A DNA stretch of 64,000 bases from positions 1 through 64,000 of the forward strand of contig CANDNA010000014.1 of assembly GCA_947385955.1 (NCBI GenBank), written 5' to 3'. Origin of the DNA: an uncultured Clostridia bacterium (lineage in GTDB: Bacteria; Bacillota; Clostridia; Lachnospirales; Lachnospiraceae). This document shows, piece by piece, positions 33,141 through 42,681 of the stretch (its first letter is position 1; each line of letters starts with the position of its first letter). A program made the translations under genes and the position numbers. Below the pieces are notes generated by a model. It ran no database searches. It was not told the DNA's origin and worked only from the letters and a program-made list of their open reading frames with translations.

Positions 33141-34061
33141 TCAGTCCTCCGGCAGAGATAAAAAATATTCTTCCACGCCCGTTATGGCATTGGCGCCGTC
33201 TGCTGCGGCTGTGATCACCTGCCGCAGTTTTTTGGTCCGGATATCCCCGGCTGCAAAAATTCCCGGCGTGCTGGTGATGCAGTCCTCTCCTGCTATGATA
33301 TAACCATTTTCATCGGTATCCACCACCGAAGTAAACGCTTCTGAAAGGGGCCTGATGCCTACCGCAATAAAAACACCGTCCACAGCCAGTTCTTCCCTCC
33401 CGCCTGTCTTACGATTGACCACACGTATCTTTTCCACCCGGTTTTCACCCAGTATCTCTTCTGCCTCACTGTCCCAGATCATTTCCACATTGTTCAGGGA
33501 AAACAGCTTGTGCTGCTGCATTTTGGCAGCCCGCAGCCTATCTCTTCTGTGGATCACATACACCTTACTGCAGAAGCGGGACAGATAAATGGCATCTTCC
33601 ACTGCCACATCTCCTCCCCCGATCACCGCTGTCACCTTCCCCTTAAAAAAAGCGCCGTCACAGGTAGCACAATAGGACACGCCGTGTCCACGCAGCGCTT
33701 CCTCTCCGGGTACTCCCAGTCTGGCATAAGCGGCGCCTGCCGCAATCACAACCGCTCTGGTCTGATAACGCTCTTTTTGTGTCGCCACCTCCCAGTTTCG
33801 GCCTTCCTGCCGGATCTGCTCTACCACCCCTTCTGCAAACCGGGCCTGCATGGCTTCCGCATGTTCTCTGAACTTCATTCCCATTTCAAACCCGCCGATC
33901 CCGGGAAGGCCGGGATAATTGTCCACCTCAGAGGTGTTCATAATCTGACCGCCGCTCACAGGCGCCTTCTCAATCACAAGTACGGAAAAGCCTGCGCGCC
34001 TGGCATAAATCGCTGCTGTCAGTCCTGCCGGACCGGAACCAATGATAATCACATCTGTCAT
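33141..34061 (-). CDS. trxB: Thioredoxin reductase
   Basis: A 306-aa flavoprotein. The FAD-binding GxGxxG (IIGSGPAGLTAA) is at residues 5-16, the redox pair is in YCATCDGAFF, and the NADPH-binding GGGDVAVEDA follows. It reduces thioredoxin with NADPH in the cytoplasm. The start ATG has AGGAGG 8 nt upstream. Single gene, divergent from an SDR gene. No thioredoxin gene lies next to it. Confidence 0.95.
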   Translation of the reverse strand: MTDVIIIGSGPAGLTAAIYARRAGFSVLVIEKAPVSGGQIMNTSEVDNYPGLPGIGGFEMGMKFREHAEAMQARFAEGVVEQIRQEGRNWEVATQKERYQTRAVVIAAGAAYARLGVPGEEALRGHGVSYCATCDGAFFKGKVTAVIGGGDVAVEDAIYLSRFCSKVYVIHRRDRLRAAKMQQHKLFSLNNVEMIWDSEAEEILGENRVEKIRVVNRKTGGREELAVDGVFIAVGIRPLSEAFTSVVDTDENGYIIAGEDCITSTPGIFAAGDIRTKKLRQVITAAADGANAITGVEEYFLSLPED

Positions 34062-34145
34062 AGTCATTTCCTCCTGCATACTCTGCCTTATCAGTGTATC
34101 AAATACCGTTCAAAAATACTACACCCATTCTGGAGAATCCATTGA

Positions 34146-34174
34146 TTGACATGTCCATACGCTGCTATTAGAAT
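34146..34174 (+). promoter_or_regulatory. Sigma-A-type promoter of the SDR gene
   Basis: TTGACA, a 17-nt spacer, TAGAAT on the plus strand, 24 nt before the ATG. Confidence 0.7.
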
Positions 34175-34198
34175 AAAAAATACAGAAGGAGGATTTTT

Positions 34199-34927
34199 AT
34201 GGAACACAAAAAACAGACTGCTTGCATCACAGGCGCCTCCCGCGGCATCGGCCGGGCCTGTGCCGAATGCTTTGCCCGGGCCGGTTATGACCTGTATCTT
34301 ACCTGCCTGCACAACGAGGACAGACTGCTTGCATTAAAGGACATGCTGCAGCAGCGCTATTCCATTACCTGCCGCACCGCTGTATGCAATGCAGCCAGTT
34401 ACGACGAAGTTGCCTCTCTTTTCTCTCAGATTGATACTTTGGATGTTCTGGTAAACAATGCAGGGATTTCCCATGTCGGCCTGATTCAGGATATGTCGGT
34501 TTCCCAGTGGGATCATATCATGACAACCAATGTCAGTTCCTGTTTCTATACGATCAAATGTGCCATTCCTCTGATGCTGGCAAAAGGCAGCGGACGTATC
34601 CTCAATGTTTCCTCCGTCTGGGGCAATACAGGCGCCTCTATGGAAACTGCCTATTCTGCCTCCAAAGGCGCCGTCAACGCACTGACAAAGGCGCTGGCCA
34701 AAGAACTGGCCCCAAGTCATATCCAGGTCAATGCAGCCGCCTTCGGCATCATTGATACCGATATGAACAAATGCTTTACTACGGAAGAACTGGAACAGGT
34801 AATGGAAGAAATTCCTGCCGGGCGGATGGGTACCTGTCAGGAAGCGGCAGAACTGCTTTTGCAGCTTGCAGAAGCGCCTGCCTATCTGACCGGACAGATT
34901 CTGACTATGGACGGCGGATGGACTTAA
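34199..34927 (+). CDS. Short-chain dehydrogenase/reductase (FabG-like)
   Basis: A 242-aa SDR. The NAD(P)-binding TGASRGIG motif is at residues 11-18, NNAG follows, and the catalytic YSASKGAVNALTKA (Tyr and Lys) is present together with the Ser of ILNVSS. It resembles 3-oxoacyl-ACP reductases, but no fatty-acid genes are near, so the substrate is open. It ends convergent with the MATE gene, with a 4-nt overlap of stops. Confidence 0.88.
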   Translation: MEHKKQTACITGASRGIGRACAECFARAGYDLYLTCLHNEDRLLALKDMLQQRYSITCRTAVCNAASYDEVASLFSQIDTLDVLVNNAGISHVGLIQDMSVSQWDHIMTTNVSSCFYTIKCAIPLMLAKGSGRILNVSSVWGNTGASMETAYSASKGAVNALTKALAKELAPSHIQVNAAAFGIIDTDMNKCFTTEELEQVMEEIPAGRMGTCQEAAELLLQLAEAPAYLTGQILTMDGGWT

Positions 34928-36276
34928 TCCTTATCCGCCCGGATTTTTGTCCACAGGCCCGCTTTTCTTTTCATATACACAATCCCTGTCACATCCGCCA
35001 GTGCCCAGCCTATGGGAATGGCCCACCAGACTCCCATGACACCGATTCCCGGCACGGCAGCCAGACAATATGCCAGGGCCACTCTTGTCCCCAGGGAAAT
35101 GACCGTCAGAACCAGAGACATCTGGGGCCGGTTGATTCCCCGGTAATAGCCATACAGCAAAAACAAAATGCCAATTCCACAGTAAAACGCCCCTTCCACC
35201 CGCAGATACCGGGCGCCTGTCTGAAGGATTCCCGCCGAAGGATTTTTCACAAACAGCCGGATCATGGATTCCGCCGCTGCAAATACCACCACAGAAATCA
35301 CAATACAGTACAGCATGGAAATCTTCACAGCAGCCTTCATTCCCTGCCGTACCCGCTCTTTCCTGCCTGCACCGTAATTCTGGGAAATAAACAGGGAAAA
35401 GGCATTGCCAAATTCCTGGGCCGGCATATAAGCCAGTGTATCAATTTTCACCCCTGCCGCAAAGGCTGCCATCACCACTGCGCCAAAGCTGTTCACCAGT
35501 CCCTGCACCATCAGAATACCGAAATTCATCACAGACTGCTGTACGGAAGCCGTCAGGGAAAAATGGGTCATCTCCAGCGCTGCCTTTTTGGAAAAGCGCA
35601 TATCTGCCCGGCCCGGCCGGAGGGCAGGCTCCCGAATCCACGTATAAAGGGCGATTCCCACACCCGAAACGATCTGCGCTATTACCGTTGCCAGGGCTGC
35701 GCCCCGTATGCCCCATCCATACTCCAGGACAAACAGCAGATCCAGTCCCACATTCAGCAGAGCCGTACTGCCCAGAAAACACAGGGGTACTACGGAATTG
35801 CCCAGGGCCCTCAGCAAAAAGGAAAAATAATTGTACAGAAATACAAAAAACAGCCCCATAAATACCATCTCCGTATATTCCCGCATCATTCCCATCAGTT
35901 CAGGCGGCGTCTGCAAAAGGCGCAGAATCCCCTGAGAAAAACATACCGCCAGCACATTCAGCACTACTGCAATCACCCCGATCAGGACAAAGGCAATGTA
36001 TATACTGTTTTTCAGCTTCTGCATCTCCTGTTTGCCAAAATAATAGGAAAATGCCGCGCCGCTTCCCATGCACAGTCCGATCAGGACAGAGGTAAGAAAA
36101 GTCATCAGCGTATAGGCTGACCCCACCGCCGCCAGCGCATCCTCCCCCAGCGCTCTGCCCACAATCAAAGTATCCGCTATATTGTAAAACTGCTGCAGCA
36201 TATTGCCCAGGATCATAGGGCCTGCAAACAGCAGCAGTGCTTTTGTCACATTTCCTTCTGTCAGATTCCGTTTCAT
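34924..36276 (-). CDS. MATE-family efflux transporter
   Basis: A 450-aa integral membrane protein with about 12 membrane segments. Family features are the N-terminal MILGNMLQQFYNIADTLIVG and the repeat motif in the second half (SLGTRVALAYCLA). It likely exports cationic drugs or metabolites using Na+ or H+. It starts MKRNLTEGNVTK and stands as a single gene. Confidence 0.92.
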   Translation of the reverse strand: MKRNLTEGNVTKALLLFAGPMILGNMLQQFYNIADTLIVGRALGEDALAAVGSAYTLMTFLTSVLIGLCMGSGAAFSYYFGKQEMQKLKNSIYIAFVLIGVIAVVLNVLAVCFSQGILRLLQTPPELMGMMREYTEMVFMGLFFVFLYNYFSFLLRALGNSVVPLCFLGSTALLNVGLDLLFVLEYGWGIRGAALATVIAQIVSGVGIALYTWIREPALRPGRADMRFSKKAALEMTHFSLTASVQQSVMNFGILMVQGLVNSFGAVVMAAFAAGVKIDTLAYMPAQEFGNAFSLFISQNYGAGRKERVRQGMKAAVKISMLYCIVISVVVFAAAESMIRLFVKNPSAGILQTGARYLRVEGAFYCGIGILFLLYGYYRGINRPQMSLVLTVISLGTRVALAYCLAAVPGIGVMGVWWAIPIGWALADVTGIVYMKRKAGLWTKIRADKD

Positions 36277-36368
36277 CCAGATTTCCTTTCCATATCAAAA
36301 CAGAGCCGTGATCCCGCCCGGAGGGCTTTTTGTGATACAGGAAATCCGGAGGAATTTCCTATATCATG

Positions 36369-36395
36369 AAAAAAGAATCCTGCTTTGCAGGATTC
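36369..36395 (-). terminator. Intrinsic terminator after the 5'-nucleotidase gene
   Basis: Perfect stem GAATCCTGC/GCAGGATTC on the minus strand followed by six T. Confidence 0.85.
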
Positions 36396-36502
36396 TCTGT
36401 CTGCGGCGAATCGCCCGGACGGCCTGTTTTCCCGTTTGCCGCCGGGCAATCCTGTCCGCTTTCTGTACTTTCTGTTCTGCCCGTGCAGATCAAGTCTCTG
36501 TC

Positions 36503-38143
36503 TTACTGAATCGTAATATTGCCTTTGGGAGCCGCATACTCTGCCCCGATCACGCCGCCCAGAGAATCCACATAGGAAATCAGTCCTTCTGCATCGATAA
36601 CGCCGGTGTCAATCACTTCCTGTGCCTGCGTAAAGACGTAATAGGTATCCCCGCCGTCTGCCATGAAATTGTTCACAGCAATATAATAGCTGTCTGACAG
36701 ATCAAACGCTCTTCCGCCTACGGATTCAATGGTTACACGGCTGCCCGGCACCGCCGGTGCAAAGTATGTGGAATCCGGATACTGCATGCCGTTCACATAA
36801 GGCACCTGGGTATTAATCGTAAAGACAATGCCAGATACCTGGGGGAATCCGCCCAGAGCAGAAGGCGCTGCACTGCAGGATGCCTCCAGAGCTTCCAGAA
36901 GCTGTGCCCCCGTTACTTTTACCACACTGACGGAATTGCCAAAAGGAAATACGGTATACAATGTATTCATACTGATGGGACCTGCCGGAATGCTGGCACG
37001 CACACCGCCGCCGTTCTGGATGGCGCCGTCCACTTTAACAGACTCTCCCATATACTGCTGTGCTGCATACAGATAAGCGTCTGCCGCAAAGTCGCCCAGA
37101 TTCGTTTCTTCTGTACGGACACCCGGCTCTCTTTCACCGTTCAGATCCACTGCTGCGTTTGCAAACAATCCTGAATAAGCTGCATCCACAATATCCTGAT
37201 GCGCTTTTACAAATCCTTCCACGCCTGCATCATAGCTGCCCTTATAGTCTGCCGCCCTGACAAGAGAAGCCTCTAATGTCTTTGTCTCTCCGTCACAGAT
37301 TACCACGCCGATGTTGGCCAGATAGCTTCCGGTACTGGTAATGGTGGTACCGTTCACTTCCACGCCGCCGTCCATTTCCGTGTGGCTGTGTCCGTCGATA
37401 AACAGGTCAATCCCTGTCGTATTGGCTGCTACATCCAGGGAACGTCTGCCGATACTTTCATCATCTACGCCCAGATGGCCCAGGCAGATAATAAAATCGC
37501 AGCCCTTTGCCTTCAGTGCATCCACCTGCGCCTGTGCACAGTCATACAATTCCTGTCCGTCCAGAATCGTAATGTCTCTTACATTTTTAGGGCTTGCCTT
37601 TGTCTGCGCCTCCGCCGTATCCAGTCCGAAAACGCCCACTTTCCTGTTGTCAAAGGTAAACACTGCATTGTCGCCAAAATACGGTTTCCCGGTTTCCTTA
37701 TTCAGAATATTGGCATCCAGAATCGGGAAGTCAGCCAGTGCCGCCATAATCTGCAGCTCTTCAAATCCGAAATCAAATTCATGGTTGCCCAGAGAAACTG
37801 CATTGTAGCCGGCTGCATTCATAAACAATACGGAAGAACCGCCGTCAAAATAGCTTACCAATGTGGTGCCCTGAGAAAAATCCCCGGCATCCAGCAAAAG
37901 CACATCTGCCCCTTTTTCCTCATAATACTGCTTCAGGTCTGCCACTGCAGCCATGCCAAGCTGCTCTCCTTCCACCGTATCAAAATGGCCATGAATGTCA
38001 TTGGTGTGAATCACCACCAAATCTCCCTCATAGGAATTTCCCGCTGCCTGTACTGTACATGCAGGCGTGGCAGCAAATCCCACAGCCAGAAGCATGGCCA
38101 TTGCCGTTGTAACCGCCATCAGCCGTTTCCACAACTTACCCAT
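36503..38143 (-). CDS. Secreted 5'-nucleotidase / 2',3'-cyclic phosphodiesterase family protein
   Basis: A 546-aa exported metallophosphoesterase. A signal peptide spans residues 1-33 (LMAVTTAMAMLLAVGFA). The metal-binding motifs IHTNDIHGHFDT, LLDAGDFSQG, GNHEFDFG and DGHSHTEMDGG are all present, and residues about 325-520 form the 5'-nucleotidase C-terminal domain with NGGGVRASIPAGPIS. It hydrolyses nucleotides outside the cell for salvage. The promoter is TTGACA-17-TAAGAT at 38195-38223 (minus strand) and a terminator follows the gene. Confidence 0.92.
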   Translation of the reverse strand: MGKLWKRLMAVTTAMAMLLAVGFAATPACTVQAAGNSYEGDLVVIHTNDIHGHFDTVEGEQLGMAAVADLKQYYEEKGADVLLLDAGDFSQGTTLVSYFDGGSSVLFMNAAGYNAVSLGNHEFDFGFEELQIMAALADFPILDANILNKETGKPYFGDNAVFTFDNRKVGVFGLDTAEAQTKASPKNVRDITILDGQELYDCAQAQVDALKAKGCDFIICLGHLGVDDESIGRRSLDVAANTTGIDLFIDGHSHTEMDGGVEVNGTTITSTGSYLANIGVVICDGETKTLEASLVRAADYKGSYDAGVEGFVKAHQDIVDAAYSGLFANAAVDLNGEREPGVRTEETNLGDFAADAYLYAAQQYMGESVKVDGAIQNGGGVRASIPAGPISMNTLYTVFPFGNSVSVVKVTGAQLLEALEASCSAAPSALGGFPQVSGIVFTINTQVPYVNGMQYPDSTYFAPAVPGSRVTIESVGGRAFDLSDSYYIAVNNFMADGGDTYYVFTQAQEVIDTGVIDAEGLISYVDSLGGVIGAEYAAPKGNITIQ

Positions 38144-38194
38144 AAAACCCTCCTTCTCTTTTGTCGTGATACATTGTTGTCTGTTTCTGTTTTT

Positions 38195-38223
38195 ATCTTA
38201 CGTTGCCCCGCCTGAAGTGTCAA
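38195..38223 (-). promoter_or_regulatory. Sigma-A-type promoter of the 5'-nucleotidase gene
   Basis: TTGACA, a 17-nt spacer, TAAGAT on the minus strand. Confidence 0.7.
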
Positions 38224-38231
38224 GGAAAAGG

Positions 38232-40565
38232 TTACTCACTGATTACATACCGGTTCCCCTGGCGCTTCACAGCCTTATCCCGGCCGTTGATCACTGCCTT
38301 TTCCAGCACAGCTTCCGTATACACCGTCAGAAGAACCGCCGGCAGATCCGTTTCCACCTTCAGCATATTTTGCTCCACCACAGCCTCCAGCTTCCGCTCT
38401 CCATTATCGTCATAACAGGTATCGGAAATCCGCTCCCCGAGAGAAAGGATAATATGCAGCCTCTCCCAAAGAGTGTCAATATCCTCCGGGATTTCACACA
38501 GACAGGGGATCATGGCATTTTCCCTGATAAACACCGGAAGCACGTTTATCTGTTTCTCCCGTTTGATCCATCTGCCCCCTGCCAGTCTCTCCCCGGTAAA
38601 CCAGTCCGTCCAGATCCCCTCAGGCAGATACACTTCCAGCTCCTCCTGATCAAATACAGGAGCCACCAGAAGGTGCTCTCCCAAAAAGTACTCCAGCTCT
38701 ACACTGCGGGCCGTCCGGTCCTTTGGATATTCCATCACAACCGGCCGTATCACCGGAATCCCTGTCCGGTGCGTCCTGTAAGCCATGCTGTACAGATAAG
38801 GAAGCAGACGATGCCGCTGTTCCAGAAATTCCCGGAAGATCTGTTCCGCCCTGTCGCCAAAATGCCAGGGTTCTCTTGATGTCTTGCCGTGGCACCGGCT
38901 CAGGGTATTGAAAAATCCGAACTGACAGCTCCGTATGTATTCTTCCTCAGTGGGCCTGCATTCATAGCCTTCATGATCTGTATTATAAAATCCTCCCATG
39001 TCGAATCCCCAGAAAGGGATACCGCTCATAGCCCCGCTCAGCCCTCCTCTGAGAACACAGGCATGATTGTTCAGATGGGTAGACGAATCCCCAGCCCAGG
39101 CAGCCGGTATGGTATGGGAACCTGCAAATCCGCTCCTTCCCCAAAGCATGGCACGCTCTCCCAGAGGTTCTTTCACTTCTTTCATGCTTTCATACACAGT
39201 CCTGGCATAAAGGAAGGTCAGCTTATTGTGGCCCTGCAGCCCGCCGGACCCGTCAAAATAAACAGCATCCTCCGGTACGGCCTCCGAAAAGTCCGTTTTG
39301 ATTGCGCCAATCCCCAGCGCTGCCACCGCCCTGACCCGTTCACTGTACCATTTCACAAGTTCCGGGTTGGTAAAGTCAAAACAGCCCACTTTGGTTTTGC
39401 TCATTGCCGTGGCATAAAACAGACTCACCTCACCGGCCCTGTTTTTTACCAGGAATCCCTTTTCTTCTGCCTCTTTGAAATATTCCGACCCTTCCTCAAT
39501 ATACGGAAAATTCCAGAGACTCAGCCGGATTCCGTTTTCTTTCAGATATCTGACCATACCTGCCGGATCCGGGAATCTTTCATAGTCCCATACCCAGGCC
39601 CCTGCATCTTTTTCCACCTGCCATCCGTCAATGTGGATCACATCGATCTTAATTCCCCGTTCCTTCGCCTTTTCCACCACACTTTGCACTTCTTCCTGGG
39701 ACATATAAGAGCACTTTGACATCCAAAGGCCGAATGCCCATTTGGGTATCATCGGAACCTGTCCCGTCTGACCGATATAAGCTCCCAGCAGGGCCTTGTA
39801 GTCCTGTCCCATCCAGATATAATAATCCAGCACTCTGTCATCCACCTGCATATTATAGGCAACATTCGAAAAACTGCCCATTGCAAAGCAGGAACGGGTA
39901 TACGTATTCAAAAGAATGGCATATCCCCTGCTGCTCATAAAAAACGGGTGGTTTTTATAAGACTGTTCCGTATTGGTACTCAGCGCATCGCTCTGCCAGC
40001 AGTGAATGGTCTGTCCCCGTTTCCCAAAATCCGTAAACTTTTCCCCAAACCCATAAAACTCCTCATCCGAATACAGATACATGGTTTCATGAACAGAGGC
40101 AACTTCCTTCTGTCCATTGTAAGTAAAGCCTATGGGAAGATTTTTACACATATTGTCCACATTGGAATCATAAATCTGTTCTCTGGTTTTCAGCTTTCCA
40201 TCCAGATAATAGCTGACCTCCCAGGGATATTTCCTGACCCGCACCTCTATCCGGCCTCCGGACAATACAACAGACTCATCGTTTTCGGAAATCTCCGTCC
40301 ATTCTTTCTCATCAAGATGGCAGATACTGTTATCAAACGCTTCCTCGCATCCCGGCGGATACATCCGGAATCTGGCAGAAGTATCTCCCACACGCGAAAT
40401 CATCACCCTGGCTGTATTTCCCTGATATGTTCCCACCATAAACAGCATCCCGTTTCCGTCTGCCTCGTAACTCTTTACCCCGGTCAGAAAATCAAAATCG
40501 CCTTCAAATACCGTTTTCAGATATCCAAGCTGCGGATTATAGCTGACCTCTTCTCTTTTCCCCAT
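38232..40565 (-). CDS. GH31 alpha-xylosidase/alpha-glucosidase
   Basis: A 777-aa glycoside hydrolase family 31 enzyme. The nucleophile region GIGAIKTDFSEAVPEDA follows the KTDFGE pattern of YicI-type alpha-xylosidases, and the acid/base region is AAWAGDSSTHLN. WMSKCSYMSQEEV and WGFDMGGFYN are further family marks. There is no signal peptide, so it acts inside the cell on oligosaccharides, probably alpha-xylosides or alpha-glucosides. It has its own promoter (TTAACA-17-TATAAT at 40610-40638, minus strand). Confidence 0.9.
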   Translation of the reverse strand: MGKREEVSYNPQLGYLKTVFEGDFDFLTGVKSYEADGNGMLFMVGTYQGNTARVMISRVGDTSARFRMYPPGCEEAFDNSICHLDEKEWTEISENDESVVLSGGRIEVRVRKYPWEVSYYLDGKLKTREQIYDSNVDNMCKNLPIGFTYNGQKEVASVHETMYLYSDEEFYGFGEKFTDFGKRGQTIHCWQSDALSTNTEQSYKNHPFFMSSRGYAILLNTYTRSCFAMGSFSNVAYNMQVDDRVLDYYIWMGQDYKALLGAYIGQTGQVPMIPKWAFGLWMSKCSYMSQEEVQSVVEKAKERGIKIDVIHIDGWQVEKDAGAWVWDYERFPDPAGMVRYLKENGIRLSLWNFPYIEEGSEYFKEAEEKGFLVKNRAGEVSLFYATAMSKTKVGCFDFTNPELVKWYSERVRAVAALGIGAIKTDFSEAVPEDAVYFDGSGGLQGHNKLTFLYARTVYESMKEVKEPLGERAMLWGRSGFAGSHTIPAAWAGDSSTHLNNHACVLRGGLSGAMSGIPFWGFDMGGFYNTDHEGYECRPTEEEYIRSCQFGFFNTLSRCHGKTSREPWHFGDRAEQIFREFLEQRHRLLPYLYSMAYRTHRTGIPVIRPVVMEYPKDRTARSVELEYFLGEHLLVAPVFDQEELEVYLPEGIWTDWFTGERLAGGRWIKREKQINVLPVFIRENAMIPCLCEIPEDIDTLWERLHIILSLGERISDTCYDDNGERKLEAVVEQNMLKVETDLPAVLLTVYTEAVLEKAVINGRDKAVKRQGNRYVISE

Positions 40566-40609
40566 ACGTTTCCTCCTGTTCTTTCTCCGTCTGCACTGGT
40601 TTTGAATAC

Positions 40610-40638
40610 ATTATAACCTAAACATACTGAAATGTTAA
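40610..40638 (-). promoter_or_regulatory. Sigma-A-type promoter of the GH31 gene
   Basis: TTAACA, a 17-nt spacer, TATAAT on the minus strand. Confidence 0.7.
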
Positions 40639-40823
40639 GAAGTAAAAAGTATACATCCTGATGTACACCTACGCTGAAGCGCGGCTGAGGCAGCAGCAGG
40701 GACTTTCCTGTGAAAGTTGACGACCTTGCCCGCATAGCAGGTGGATTTTTGTTTCGCGCGTACTTCGTTCCTCTTTTGAGGAACTCGTTACGACGCACTC
40801 AACAGGCTAAAGCCCATATACAA
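40639..40823. other. Gap with hairpin-rich sequence between GH31 and rpsI
   Basis: No gene is seen. The stretch holds GTTCCTC-tttt-GAGGAAC (40767-40784) and a GACTTTC/GAAAGTT hairpin (near 40701-40719). It is more GC-rich than the flanking gaps and resembles the repeat-bearing spacers further along in the r-protein operon. Confidence 0.45.
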
Positions 40824-40853
40824 AATCCCCAAAACATATATGTCTTGGGGATT
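40824..40853 (-). terminator. Terminator after rpsI
   Basis: Stem AATCCCCAA/TTGGGGATT on the minus strand followed by a T-rich stretch, just after the rpsI stop. Confidence 0.75.
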
Positions 40854-40880
40854 GAAATCCATATTTGATATTCTGTTTGC

Positions 40881-41276
40881 TTATCTCTTGGAGAACTGCG
40901 GTGCACGCCTTGCTGCTTTGAGACCGTATTTCTTTCTCTCTTTCATACGAGGGTCTCTGGTCAGGAAGCCTGCCTTTTTCAGGGTGGGTCTGTATTCTGC
41001 ATCTGCCTGCAGAAGCGCTCTGGAAATACCATGACGGATTGCTCCTGCCTGTCCTGTATAACCACCACCGTATACATTTACCAGTACATCAAATTTATCC
41101 ACATTGTCTGTGGCTACCAGAGGCTGACGAACGATCACTTTCAATGTCTCCAGTCCGAAATACTCATCAATGTTTCTTTTATTAATTGTAATATTGCCTT
41201 TTCCGGGTACTAAATATACTCTGGCAATTGATTTTTTTCTTCTACCTGTTCCGTAGTATCTAGCTGCTTTCGCCAT
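40881..41276 (-). CDS. rpsI: 30S ribosomal protein S9
   Basis: A 131-aa S9 protein ending in the conserved [11 protein letters not shown] tail, which reaches the ribosomal P site; [12 protein letters not shown] at the start is also typical. It is the second gene of the rplM-rpsI pair, which ends at the terminator at 40824-40853. Confidence 0.98.
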   Translation of the reverse strand: MAKAARYYGTGRRKKSIARVYLVPGKGNITINKRNIDEYFGLETLKVIVRQPLVATDNVDKFDVLVNVYGGGYTGQAGAIRHGISRALLQADAEYRPTLKKAGFLTRDPRMKERKKYGLKAARRAPQFSKR

Positions 41277-41306
41277 TTCCGATTCCTCCTTTTTCGTCCC
41301 TTTCGC

Positions 41307-41735
41307 TTAAAATGTCAATACTTCAGGCTTCTGAGCTGCGTGTGCATGCTCCGGTCCTGCATATACATGAAGTTTTCTGAACATTTGTCGTCCCAAAGGT
41401 CCTTTCGGAAGCATTCCCTTTACTGCAAGTTCGATTACCTGCTCCGGTTTCTTCGCCAATTTTTCTCTGAGTGTGGTCTGTTTCATACCACCCACATAAT
41501 CTGAGTGATGATAATATATCTTCTGATCCAGTTTCCGGCCTGTTACCTTGATCTTAGAAGCATTGATCACGATTACATTATCCCCTGTATCCATATGCGG
41601 AGTAAAAACAGGCTTGTTTTTTCCTCTTAATATCTTTGCCACTTCTGATGCCAAACGTCCCAATGTCATATCTGCAGCGTCTACTACATACCATTTTCTA
41701 TCGATTGTAGATGGACTCGCCATAAAAGTTTTCAT
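41307..41735 (-). CDS. rplM: 50S ribosomal protein L13
   Basis: A 142-aa L13 ([47 protein letters not shown]). It is preceded by a 172-nt leader that may be an L13 autoregulatory RNA, and by a strong consensus promoter. Co-transcribed with rpsI. Confidence 0.98.
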   Translation of the reverse strand: MKTFMASPSTIDRKWYVVDAADMTLGRLASEVAKILRGKNKPVFTPHMDTGDNVIVINASKIKVTGRKLDQKIYYHHSDYVGGMKQTTLREKLAKKPEQVIELAVKGMLPKGPLGRQMFRKLHVYAGPEHAHAAQKPEVLTF

Positions 41736-41907
41736 TATGTTACCTCCATAATAAATCTTGTCGTATCAGTCTGTTATATGTTTTCTTTCACTTCTCCGGC
41801 AGATGTCCGGGCCGCCGCATCCATTGCTGAAAACCAATCCGAAAGGCTGTTCCGAAGTTTCCGGTCCGGGAATTGACCCGTCTCTTCAGAGACCGCCACA
41901 TTGGATA
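41736..41907 (-). promoter_or_regulatory. Structured leader of rplM (candidate L13 leader)
   Basis: The 172-nt leader between the promoter and the rplM ATG contains GTCTCT-gaag-AGAC and further GC-rich stems. L13 leaders are a known Firmicutes RNA class by which L13 represses its own operon; membership of that class is inferred from position and structure, not aligned here. Confidence 0.5.
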
Positions 41908-41936
41908 ATTATAGTATACCGCTCCACGTGTGTCAA
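41908..41936 (-). promoter_or_regulatory. Strong promoter of rplM-rpsI
   Basis: Exact consensus TTGACA and TATAAT with a 17-nt spacer on the minus strand, starting 8 nt before the truA stop region. It makes rplM-rpsI independent of the upstream ECF-truA transcript. Confidence 0.85.
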
Positions 41937-41943
41937 TAGTTTC

Positions 41944-42681
41944 CTACAGAAAATCATATTCCACCAAAGTCAGCCCCCTGGCCGGCATTGTAGGGCCTGC
42001 TGCCTGTCTGTTGCATGCCGCCAGAATATCCTGTATCTGCTCTGCCTGATATCTCCCCTTCCCGCACTCCACCAGCGTACCTGCAATGATTCTTACCATA
42101 TTGTAAAGAAATCCATTGCCGGAAATTCGGATGCGCAGCATATTTCCCTCTTCCAGCAGCTCAATTCCATAGATGGTACGGACCGTGCTCTCCGCCTGGG
42201 AATTTTCACTGCAAAAACTCTTAAAATCATGCTTCCCTTCCAGATAAGCGGCAGCTTCCCGCATCCATTCCACATTCAACGGCGTATACATAAAATGAGA
42301 ATACAGCCGCTGGGTCGGCATGGGAAATTCCCCCCGCCAGATTTTATATTCATAGGTTTTGATACTTTTACATTTTCTGGGATGAAAATCCGGCGCTACT
42401 CTGGCTGATTCCTGAATGCGGATGTCCTCCGGCAGTCTCTGATTCAGCGCATAACTGATTTTCCCCGCCGGCATCTTCGTATCTGTATCAAATACCGCTA
42501 TATTACAGAGGGCATGTACTCCTGCATCTGTCCGGCTGGCGCCGATCACCTGGATCTCTTCCTGAAGCAGGGCAGACAGATGCTTATTCAGCTCCGCTTC
42601 AATGGTATTTCCGTTTTTCTGAATCTGCCATCCATGATAAGCCGTTCCATCATAGGCGACTTTTAATTTCACCCGCATCAT
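41944..42681 (-). CDS. truA: tRNA pseudouridine synthase A
   Basis: A 245-aa enzyme that makes pseudouridine at positions 38-40 of tRNA anticodon arms. The catalytic Asp is in GASRTDAGVHAL and VAYDGTAYHGWQ opens the protein. It overlaps ecfT by 4 nt (ATGA). Confidence 0.97.
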   Translation of the reverse strand: MMRVKLKVAYDGTAYHGWQIQKNGNTIEAELNKHLSALLQEEIQVIGASRTDAGVHALCNIAVFDTDTKMPAGKISYALNQRLPEDIRIQESARVAPDFHPRKCKSIKTYEYKIWRGEFPMPTQRLYSHFMYTPLNVEWMREAAAYLEGKHDFKSFCSENSQAESTVRTIYGIELLEEGNMLRIRISGNGFLYNMVRIIAGTLVECGKGRYQAEQIQDILAACNRQAAGPTMPARGLTLVEYDFL

